NCBI GenBank assembly: GCA_949318235.1
Contig: OX439131.1
Location: 1,504,169 to 1,568,168, forward strand
Length of the DNA: 64,000 bases
DNA from: Ecdyonurus torrentis
Lineage: Eukaryota > Arthropoda > Insecta > Ephemeroptera > Heptageniidae
Direction: 5' to 3'
The notes beneath the pieces are model-generated. The model made no database searches. It had not been told where the DNA came from and saw only the letters and a list, made by a program, of their open reading frames with translations. This document shows, piece by piece, positions 31,446-42,998 of this stretch. Numbering within the stretch: position 1 is the first letter of the stretch; each line of letters opens with the position of its first letter. A program made the translations under genes and the position numbers.

Positions 31446-31758
31446 TAGTAATTAATTAGCATTCTTAATTAGCGAATATCTCACTAATTATGCATTTCCC
31501 CAAGAAATGCATAATGACCTTTTCGATCCCATTTTCGATCTAGTTTCCAAAAATACCAAAATCAAAATCGTAGCTGGAGTGCCGGTGAAGTAACATCTTA
31601 CCCGTGGATCATGTGTTTAGTGTTTACGTAAAGTTTTTTAGTATTTCTAGTAATTAGTAATTTACTCCACATTAGTGACTCCAATTTTATTTTTATAAAT
31701 ATATTGTTAGATTTTAACGTGTTTTTAATTGTGTAGCTAGTTATTTACGTATAATACA

Positions 31759-32159
31759 ATGTCAAAGCCCAATTTTTTTCGATTCAAGCGAAAGGTAGGG
31801 AACACAAACAATAATTCCGATGCACCAGCTCCTAAACAAGTAAAACGAGATGGAAAATCAAAAAAACAACCTTCAATTTCTAAATTCTTTTTGTCTACAA
31901 AGCCACCAAAGGCAGTTACTTCAGCTAAAGATGATTTGAGCTCGAATGATAAAGACAATGAGAAACAGTCAAGTCAAACCTGTAGCAAGAAGCGACCAAC
32001 AGTTACTTTGGGACAACATACCTTGGAGAAACTAAAGAAATTTAGCCCCAGCACAGTTGACCATGCATGTAATCTTGACTTAAATAACGAAGTAGCTGTT
32101 GAGGAGCCTAAGAAAACCAAAGAAGCAGTGGCGAGGACAAAACTGGGTGTTTTTGCAAG
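31759..32159 (+). CDS. msh3: msh3 exon 1: disordered N-terminus with PIP box
   Basis: Encodes residues 1-133 plus two bases. Lys/Ser/Asn-rich and low in complexity, as in other Msh3/Msh6 N-termini. QPSISKFF (37-44) fits the PCNA-binding QxxIxxFF box that couples MutS complexes to the replication clamp. It sits behind basic residues that could act as a nuclear signal. Donor is AG|GTAAAA. Confidence 0.93.
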
Positions 32160-35100
32160 GTAAAAATACCGGTAAACAAAACATACAACCATTATGTATT
32201 GTGTTCAGCTACATGTGTATTACCATATGCAAATTTTGCTGCAATATTTTGATCTGATTAACACGTGCTGTCCATGACAAAACCCCCCTCTGTATGTATG
32301 TACAAACTTTATGTTTTGCTGATGTGTGAACATCTCCTTATTTTTCAGTAACCGCCAGAACGTGAAGAGCATCTCTCCGACCTCTAACAACAAACCAGCT
32401 GTAGTTACCTCTAGTGAAGTCAAGTACACTCCCTTCGAGCAGCAAATTGTCTCTCTTAAGTCCAAGTACCCTGGGATGATCTTGCTCGTAGAGACTGGCT
32501 ACAAGTACAGGTTCTTTGGAGAAGATGCCAAGGTACCGCAGTACCTACCTACTTAACGGCATAGAACACTTTGAACAAAAAACATGCCTAAATATCAACG
32601 TTGATTTGGCTGGAGTCATTGATTTCTAATTTATTTTCCATTCTCAAAATGATAGCTGCAGGTTTATAACACTGTAGCTCACTAGTCAACGCGCGAGGAA
32701 ACAGGCGAGCTGTGACTTTACAAACCCGCAGCTGTGATTTCGTGAGTGGAAAATAAATGAGAAATCAGTGACTCCGGTCAAATTAATGTTTTTGATATTT
32801 AGGTATTTTAGGATATTAGACAATTTTTTTTACAAGGTGTTCCATGCCTTTAAGAATTAACCACATTTTTGACCCAATGCATTCTTTTTACAATTTTCAG
32901 CATAAGTTTGTATTGCCCATGTGTACCGAATTTCAAATCAAGTTGTCCATTGGTGGGACAAAATAACATGGTGAGCATAGGACGCCCTATATTTCCCATG
33001 TTATTTTGTCCTACATAACCAGTGGATAAATAGATTTGAAATTTGGTTATGCTATTGAAGGCAGGGGGGGGGGGGGGGGGGGTTGCATCACGTCTGAGCT
33101 TAATTCCTTATTGAATCACCTCATTCATTGGTGCAAACAAATATTAGTGTAACTTTGCACACAAAATTGACTGCATTTTACAGAATAGAATTTGTCTGTA
33201 ACCTTTTGCAAGTGGCAGATGTTTAGTTTGTGCAGCAAAATTCTGCAATAAATTTGCTATTGTAAAATTTTTTACATTTCTAGAGCACCTTTAAAATAAT
33301 TTTGCGTAAAACGTGTAAATGCTACATTTTTTTTTTTTAGGTTACAGAAAAGTAAGGTTAAAAATATATTATATACTGTATTAATAATGAAAATAATAAA
33401 ATAATGCAGTAATAAATAAAAAGGTATTTGAATTCGCTTTTCTATTGCAGAGCAATATTGATTGTCTGATTGCAGATTGCGTCAGAAGAGCTGAACATAA
33501 TGTTAAATCAGGACCATAACTTTATGACTGCCAGTATTCCCACACATCGTCTCCAAGTACACGTCACTAGACTGGTAGCTAATGGTAAAGCTCCATGTAT
33601 TGCACTTAAAGGCGTAGAACAAAAAACATGTCTAATAACCTAACACACCGGAATATCAACGTTGATTTGGCTGCAGTCATTGATTTCTAGTTTATTTTTC
33701 ATTCATGAAATGGCAAATGAGGATTCTGGCATCATAGCTTGCCTGGTCCACGTGCTTAAAAAACAAGCGAGCTATGACGTCAGGGGGTCTGTTTCGTAAG
33801 TCTTCACTACAAACTCAGTACTGAGAAAAGAGGTGTAACTCACTTGTTTATTATAGAGAACTCGTGAACCACGCCCCCTTTCTCAATACCCAGTTTCTCA
33901 TGACGAGTTACGAAACAGACCCCAGAGCCCCCATTTGCCATTTCTTGAATGTAAAATAAATTAGAAATCAATGACTCCGGCCAAATCAATGTTGATATTT
34001 AGCTATGTTAGTATATTAGACAAGTTTTTTGTTCAACGTGTTCTACGCCTTTAATTCAGAGTATTTGTTACGATATTTTACCCCTGAACTTGTGTGTGCT
34101 TACAGGACATAAGGTTGGGGTAGTGAAGCAAACTGAGACGACTGCCCTCAAAGCAAGTTCGTCTAACAAGAGCTCTATATTCTCTCGACAACTGGCAGCT
34201 GTTTATACTAAAGCAACTCTCATTGGAGAAGATATCCTTTTCTTTACATATTTAAATATTTACATTAACACATTGTATTCATTATTGCTATTATTATCAT
34301 TACTACTTATCGATCTTATTGCGAAAAAAAGGCCTATCTCGTTTTTTGTCAGTGGAAGCAAAAAGCCTATCTCGTATTTTGTCAGTGGAAGCAAAAGGCC
34401 TATCTCGTTCCCGAACGTTATGGCGATAGTGCTCGAGATAGGCCTTTTGCTTCCACTGACAAAATACGAGATAGGCCTTTTGCTTCCACTGATAAAAAAC
34501 GAGATAGGCCTTTTTTTCGCAACAAGATCGTTATTTACTATTTATTATAGTGATGTCATATTCTTATAGTATTTTTAAAATGGTTCTTATTTTCTTCTTT
34601 TTTTTTCTTTTTTCTTTCTTTTTTTTTTTTTTTTTTTTTGGTAAAGAATTGAGTAAATTTATAGGTATATTTTTCATACTAATGTTAAATGTATATTGAA
34701 CAGAAAATTGATGCAATGGCCTTAAAAATTCAAATTAAATAAGAGAAAATGGAAAGATGACAGCGCTTTTTGTTCTTAAATTTAAAATTATGCATGCAAC
34801 ATTTTAAAAAGGCTATTTTCATTTTCTTTTATTATTATTTTTTGTTGTTGTTGTTGTTGTTGTTACCTAAGAGCATGTTAAAGGCTTGCAAAGGCAAAAG
34901 TCTGGGCTTAAATGTTAGCCTACAGTCTTAATATTAATATCCTTGACTAAGAACACATGTTGATGGAGCTTCAAGCAGTCAGGAGGAAGGGCCAGGTCGT
35001 GAAGGCAAAGTGTGCAGTTTAGCTTGCATATGTGAGGCCCCACGACGAGGCAAGGAGGGAAACCTGTGTGATATTGGCATTGTGGTAAGCAGGACTATTT

Positions 35101-38100
35101 TTTTATTTTAATTTTTCTTAATTTACAGAATCCAACCAAGGCTTATCAGCTGGCTATTTTAAAGTTAATTATTTCATAACACTCTAATTAGATGTATTCT
35201 ATAGGGTGTACAGGTCGAAGTCTCGCATGGCACAGTGTTTTGTTTTATAACTGAGAGCTTATCAATCAAAGAAGAAAATTACTCGAGCAGAAATAGCTGA
35301 GAGCATTGATGTTGTAAATATGTTGAATTAGTATCTCAAGTATGTGAGAAAAACAGCAATAACTACTGTAATTAGGTGATTTCCCAAAGAAAATTGGCTA
35401 AAATAAAGTTTGTCCTATGCTGAGCAATGTTATTCACTACTCCAGTATGGCCTCCAAGCACAATAAATGTGACGTCATCCACATACACCCTATTGGTATG
35501 GTAACTGTAGGACTAGAAAAATAATTAAATATATTGAATTACAAATTTCAATAATTTTTTTTTATCATTAATAAACATTTTATTGACTCTCCAACATGAT
35601 AAGAAATCACAAAACTATATTAGATGTTAAACAAATTAATAATAAAAAATAGTAGGTAAAGAGGTTAGAGCATGTTGCATTAAAATTATTAAAACCTGAA
35701 GATTCTCTCATTTATATCAATTGTTAATTTGGACTTGGGATAAAATATTCTAGCATAGAAGAGTGTTAGATATTGTTTGATGTAGGTTAAGGATACTATG
35801 TCAATAAAATATGATGAATATACATGTCTACGCTGGAACATGTGATCCCAAGTCCCAAATTATTAACTATATTAAAGGGTAAGTTCAGGGGTTACACCAT
35901 GGCTTCTTCAATGTTAGATAATGAGAAGAACTGTTCATAAACTCACATATGATAACCCAAAGCCCTACCGTAGCCCCGCAAACTCGTGATCATCCTGCAA
36001 GATAGGCAACCCGCTACAACATTTCCATAGTAAAGTCGTAACTATGACGTAAAAGATACGATACAGGTTGCATATCTTGCAGGATGATCACGAGTTTGCG
36101 TGGCTACAAAAGGGCTTTGGGTCATCATATATGAGTTTATGAACATTTCTTCTCGTTATCTAACATTGAAGAAGGCATGTTGCAACCCCTGAACTTCCTC
36201 TTTAATTATAGAATCGTTATGTTCTACTAATTTTCAATTCAGTGTGCTCTCTAATCTCTCATATCATTCTCCTCTGTTAATTTTATTTTTAATTTTTAAC
36301 ATATCGATCTTGTTGCGAAAAAAAGGTCTATCGTATTTTGTTAGTGGAAGCAAAAGGTCTATCTCATTTTTTGTCAGTGGAAGCAAAAGGCTATCTCGTT
36401 CCTGAACGTTATGGAGATGGCGCTCGAGATAGACCTTTTGCTTCCACTGACAAAAAATGAGATAGGCCTTTTGCTTCCCCTGACAAAATACGAGATAGAC
36501 CTTTTTTTCGCAACAAGATTGATATACCTACCAACACTATGTTTTTCCCCTCATTTTTTGGTTCCTTTTATTGACTGCAACGTTACTGAAATTTAATTAA
36601 AGTTGAAATTATTATATATAACATTTGGATTATTAATAAATTGCTTTTATAATTATTTTTTCCCTGTAAATTATTTAATTGTAAGTAATGGTAATACACC
36701 AGTTGTTTCAGTAAATCTATGTTCAATTGTTTGATACAATTACAATCGTAGGTTTGAGTAATGCTATTCTTGTATTATGTTTATGTGTTCTTATTTCTAG
36801 TCCATGATCAATATTAAAATTTTATTTTATTTAAAAATTTGACCGTTGACGTGATGTTTGTGGTAGATTGTGGAGGCAGCGACAGGAGAAGCCATGTTTG
36901 ACAACTTTGTAGATCTTCCCAACAGAGCTGAGCTGGAGAAAAGACTGTTAATCAGTCGACCAGTAGAAATCATCATGTCACAAAATGTCTCTGAGCCTAC
37001 AGAGCAACTTGTGCGTAGCAAGTAAGTGGGGCATTGGTTTCACTGTGTAGCCAATATTTATGTATTGGGTTTACAAAGAAATACTCAGCAGTAATTAAAA
37101 TATATCAACAAAATATTAATTACACAAAAATAATAAAAAATCTTGCATTGATTGTTTGATATCCAATAAATTGATTACTGGGAAACTTGCCATTCCGTTA
37201 GTATGGTATTCCTTCTTGCACTAAAGTTATTTACCTAAGATGCTTTAAATCTTAAGATAGAAAAGGTAAAGAGAAATTGTCTCTTGTAGAAAAAAAGAAT
37301 TTACTTTAATTATTTTAATTGTAAAAATGAGGTAATTTCAAAATTTTAGCTATTCTCATCACTAAGGATATTTCTTTTTGCACTAAAATTATTCATTTAA
37401 GATTGATTAAATGCGTATTAGGAAAAAAACATCGCGGTTAGTATTAATAAGTTTAAAAAAATATTTAGAAAATAGTTGGTAGAGATTAGAGCACGTTGAA
37501 TTGAAAATTAATAAAACGCGAAAATTCGCTAATTTAAATAGTAAATTGGGACTAGGGGTCAAATATTCTAGCTTGAGCTAGTTAAAAAGTAGACGTTAAA
37601 GGGATGGAGGTATAGTGTCAAAATAAATTACGATGTGCCTAGCATCTCACGTTCTCACACTACGTCAAAGACACAACATTATAAAACAGCATCAGACTTA
37701 CTCTTTGCCTTAGACCGGTTTAAGGCAAAGAGTAAGTCTGATGCTGTTTTATAATGTTGTGTCTTTGACGTAGTGTGAGAACGTGAGATGCTAGGCACAT
37801 CGTAATTTATTTTGACACTATACCTCCATCCCTTTAACGTCTACTTTTTAACTAGCTCAAGCTAGAATATTTGACCCCTAGTCCCAATTTACTATTTAAA
37901 TTAGAGAATTTTCGCGTTTTATTAATTTTCAATTCAACGTGCTCTAATCTCTACCAACTATTTTCTAAATATTTTTTTAAACTTATTAATACTAACCGCG
38001 ATGTTTTTTTCCTAATACGCATTTAATCAATCTTAAATGAATAATTTTAGTGCAAAAAGAAATATCCTTAGTGATGAGAATAGCTAAAATTTTGAAATTA

Positions 38101-41100
38101 CCTCATTTTTACAATTAAAATAATTAAAGTAAATTCTTTTTTTCTACAAGAGACAATTTCTCTTTACCTTTTCTATCTTAAGATTTAAAGCATCTTAGGT
38201 AAATAACTTTAGTGCAAGAAGGAATACCATACTAACGGAATGGCAAGTTTTATTAATTTTCAATTCAACGTGCTCTAATCTCTACCAACTATTTTCTAAA
38301 TATATTTTTAAACTTATTAAGATTGATTAAAGTTTAAAATAGAACAAATATAGAAACATTGTATCTTGTAGCAACAGTGAACACCAGTGAATTAAATTAT
38401 TTAATTTTATTTTGTAAAAGTGACGTAAATTCAAAATATGAAGTACTGTAAACACTAATGAACTTTCTTCTTGCACTAAAGTTATTCACTTAAGAAAAAA
38501 GGAAATTTACTTTAATTATTTTAATTTTAAAAATGAGGTAACTTCAAAATTTTAGCTATTCTCAACACTTCTGCTTGGCTGTGTTTCAGTAAGCTGTGCA
38601 GGGTAGAGAGACTTGAGGACAAGACTTTCGACTTCTCTGATGGTATATTGATAGCTGCTGACTTCCTGACTGACGATGCTAAGACCAGACTAGGAGAACT
38701 GACTCCCTGCGTCATATCTGCTCTGTCTGCCTTGCTGCAGCACATGGAGGAGTTTGGACTGACCAAGGCTCTCAACCCACAAGGGTAAGCATGCATGCCG
38801 CATCATCTTCTGTAGTAGCTCTGCTCATTCATCTTCATGTCTCAGGCTGAAGAGATTTACTGCCAACAATACAGCACTACAGATGGATGCAGGCACTGTT
38901 AGAAATTTAGAACTATTTGAAAGTGTGCTGCAGAAAAATAAAGGAACTCTGCTGTGGACTTTGGATCATACAAAAACTAGTTTTGGTTCCAGGTAAATAT
39001 AGCTATTCATTCATATATATATATATTTTACAGCTATTAATAAACCATTGCGGTTAAGTATGTTAAATTTGAACAAAAATGATAGGAGAAACTAGCAAGG
39101 GATTTACCATAGTGAATGAAGAGAGTCCTATAGTTTGGTGGAAATCTTTTGCTAGCACAAAGATGGTACAAAAAAACTAACACCTTGAATAGCATTTAGC
39201 ACTAACCTACAAGAGAAATGAAGTATGTTTTGCCTTTGTCAGTCCTTATAGACAGAAAAACTGACTAATTTCTATGCTTGGTGTTACACCATGGTTTACA
39301 TAGGTATGGTGCAGGTAGTGGGGGAAAGAGAGAGAGAGAAACATTTGCTCCTACTTATTTATTAGTTCTGACAATCGCTCTATCCTCTTGGTATTTACAT
39401 ATGTTGTCATGTTGATGTTCAGGTTGCTACAGAGATGGATATCTCAGCCTCTGAAGACACTAGAGCCTCTGCTAGAAAGACAAGACAGCGTGACTGAACT
39501 GCTACGACCAGAGTGTGCTGAGCTGGTACTTCACCTGAGAGCAATCTTGGCAAAGCTGCCAGACTTGGAGCGTGACCTCACCTGTGTCTTGCATGGCAAG
39601 GTACCTCACACCTGGAGAAATAAATCATCTTGTTTATGTCACATAACATATATTAGGAGAGAGAGAGAGAGAGAGAGAGAGAAAACAATACGAAAGATGA
39701 TAGAAATTATAGATAGAAATGATATGCACTTATTGACATTGGCTTAATTGTATTTAGCATGTACTTATTGACATTGGCATGCATTCATGGCACACCATGC
39801 TAGAGGGCCAAAATCTGAAGAAGAAGAAAAGAAGGGAGGGGGGGGGGGAGAAGAAGAAGAAGAAGAAAAAAAAACTTGCAATTAACTTTAAATTATTGAA
39901 AAAAAATTCTGGTTTTTATTTTTTTTTCTTAGGGCCTCTTTAGTTAAATTTATTTTTGTCCATGTGTGTGACTTGACTTGTTATATATTGCAGAGCAACA
40001 CGGCAAGCTTTGCCAGTCTCGTTGAATGCCTCAGTCAACTGTACTCCAAAGTCAAGTCCATGGAAATTGAAATCTGGTCGTGCATCACAAATGAATACAT
40101 TGAGAATTTGTTTAAAGAAATCTTAGAACATTTGGAGGGTGTTCAAGCTTATGAACAAAATCTTAATTTTGCAGCTGCAAAGTAAGTATTTGTAGTTATG
40201 TAATTATGTTGTGGACTCAAGTCGAAATTGTGGTGATTTAACCAGGAACTGAAGCTATATTAGGAAGAAAAAAAAAATATATATATATTTTTTAATTTTG
40301 GGCTACATTTAATTTTTCAAAATAGAAAATTCAAATATAATTCCTTTGCTCTTCCCTCACATTTGTCACAACCAATTTTTTAACTATGTTTGAATTTTTC
40401 ATTAAAATTAAAAACAACAACAATTTTATTCAAATGAGTAAAATAAGTCGTAATTTTCTCAAAACAGGATGGACATTTTGAATATAAAACAAAAAGCAGT
40501 TGATAGAGCATAAAAGTATCTATAATATTAAAAATTATCTTTAATATTATATCTAAAATATCTATAATATTAAAAACGTTAAAAACAAAAGTTCATTAAC
40601 CTAAATTTCATGCAATTAAATGTAAAATTGTAAAATTTCTGTACACAAAACTTTTGGATAATTAATTAATAATAATAATAAATGAAACCAATGTTAATCA
40701 TATGCAAATTTTAAGTCTTAATTATCTCTGAACAAAATGCAAACTTGAATATCTTGCTTACTGTAGCTTGTAGATCTGTTCAAATACTAAAATATAATAA
40801 ATAATAAATGACTACATAATGGTTATTCAAATGTAATGCGCATTTTTGTAGCAAGGAAGTGGGGTTTATGAACTATACCCCTGTCTTCTAATTATCCTTA
40901 AAAAAAAAAAGTTTTTTATTTTATTTTATTTCTCTATGACTTAGGGCTGTAAGCTGCAACCTCTAGTTAAACCTTAGTTATCTTTTTTTTAATTGTTGCA
41001 ACAATCAAAATAACAACTTAACTACGGTTTAACTAGTTAGTTAGCGTCACAGCTTACGGGGGTTAGATTAATTCTGTGTTGTACTGTACATGTTCTCAGA

Positions 41101-42954
41101 GAAGGTGACAAGACCAAGTTGTTAAAAAAGTGGTGTGAGTTCCCGAGTGTGGTGACGCAGCAAGACAAGATCTGTGAGCTGACAAGCAAGCTGGACGAGC
41201 AGAGATCTAAAGTAGCTAAAACTCTAGGCATGTTTAACATCAAGTACACTACTGTGTCTGGCCTGGAGTTCTTGATTGAACTGAAGAACAACGTCAAGGT
41301 GCCTGCGGACTGGGACAAAATTAGCTCGTGAGTAACAAGGACGATACATAGCATGTTCTACAGTAGTTAATTGTGATCTGGAGGTGTGTTTGCTGCTTTT
41401 GTATAATATGTTCCACTTATTTGAGAGCTTTGCAATTTTTACACAAAAATGATTGCCCTATCACCTCTTTTCAGCTAAAATTTTAAAACCTAAAACAAAG
41501 AATACCAGCAAGGGCATTACCACAGTAGAAGTTCTATGGAGAGGTCAAAGTCTCACGTGGCACAATTTTTTGTTATTTTAAACTTCTTTTTTTATTATAA
41601 GAAAACTGTGCTTGTGAGACCTCGACCACTCAGAGAGCTAGTTTACTATCGCTGTCACAATAAAAACGCGATATATTTACCACTATCTCTACCTCAACCG
41701 CAATGTTTTTTTCTTTAAATAAATAAAAAACAAAACAACAACTTAAAATGAGTTGAAGATATTAAATAATAATAATAATAATGATAAAAACTGCTGATAA
41801 GTGATAAGTATAGTTAAACGCCCTAGTTTGCTCTCATGTTTAAGAACAATAATAGAGCTGATCTTGGATTTTTATTGAATCAAACAGGGAAGTGTTTAAA
41901 ATAGAAGCACTTGTGTCATAAAATCAATACATAACAATATTTTGAAATTGCAAGACTTAAACGTGTAAGTGCAAATTGACTTATTGGCTATATAGATGAC
42001 GTTGACAATGAAAATGACAAATTTTACTCTCTTGCCTTAGAGTGAAGGCACAAAATAAAAGTTTCTATGCCAGAGTGTGTACACTGATGACTGATGACAT
42101 TACAAACTACTCTGCACAAACGTGCTCCTTGCAGTTAATCCTGTTTCTTTAATTGAAGATTTTTGTGCAATATAATTTTCTGTGTGAGGTACTTTAATTG
42201 ATGAACTATTTCTTTGGTTTACACTATGAGCTGGAAATATTTTTGTATACAATATTCTCTAATATTACTTTCACTTGCAACATATTTGGTTTACAAACAC
42301 AACTAATTTATATTTCAGGACGAAGCAAGTGTCACGTTGGAGACCTCCTTACGTTGCTGCTTTGTTTAACGAGCTGTGCCGACATCGTGAGCTACTGGCC
42401 GCAGCATGCAACGAGGCTTGGCAACGAACTCTGAGCAAGTTCTCGCAGTGTTACCACTCTCACAAAGTAGCAGTGCTCAACCTGGCGACCTTGGACGTTC
42501 TCTTGGCTTTAGCAGAGGTCTCTAAGCAGCAAGGATTCTGCAGGTAACTCTAGAACCCAGGTCTTCACACTGACTGGTTATTGTCTGAAGCAACTGCAAC
42601 TGTTTGCTGTCACACAAGGCAGAGCAAAACACAAAATAGTGGGGGTGACTTTTATTTTTTTAAATTGTATACTAAAACTACATTCAGGTATACCTGGCCG
42701 TACAAAGTGAAGATCTTCATAATTTAAACTCTGATTATCTTTCTACCACCCTCTTTTTTTTCAGTGTTAATTTATAGGTAGCAATTGACAGTTAATTTCT
42801 GGCATACATCTACACTAGAAATTTGAACACTTTTCTCAATAATCTATAAGTTAGAGAGTCCTTGTGTTTCATTAACTTTCAATTTAATGCACTCTAATCA
42901 TTCTACATACTATTTTATTTTATTGTACTGTATTTTTATTTTTTTAACATCTAT

Positions 42955-42998
<44 letters not shown>

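Larger units (their letters stand above)
24341..31602. mobile_element. 7.26 kb foldback element of inverted tandem repeats
   Basis: The left end GGTAAGATGTTACTT and right end AAGTAACATCTTACC are terminal inverted repeats, flanked by the 8-bp duplication CGTGGATC. Outer ~460 bp of each arm are near-identical inverted copies. Inside, each arm is a tandem array of ~181-bp units (about 21 on the left, 15 on the right). The arms meet without spacer at about 28520. I see no open reading frame or transposase. The architecture (very long inverted repeats built of subrepeats, 8-bp duplication) resembles foldback/TU-type elements, mobilised in trans by a hAT- or P-like enzyme. It is not like a Polinton or LTR element. 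The family is unknown to me. Confidence 0.9.

Noticed and set aside
24341..31602. CRISPR-like array or centromeric satellite
   Set aside because: Units are ~181 bp with no unique spacers, arranged as inverted arms with target duplications in a eukaryotic genome.
24341..31602. Polinton/Maverick or LTR element
   Set aside because: No polymerase, integrase, capsid or reverse-transcriptase frames; duplication is 8 bp, not the usual 6 bp of Polintons or 4-6 bp of LTR elements.
34232..34569. Read-through open frame extending msh3 exon 4
   Set aside because: It runs into the AT-AC intron and a MITE; the canonical U12 donor ends the exon at 34231.
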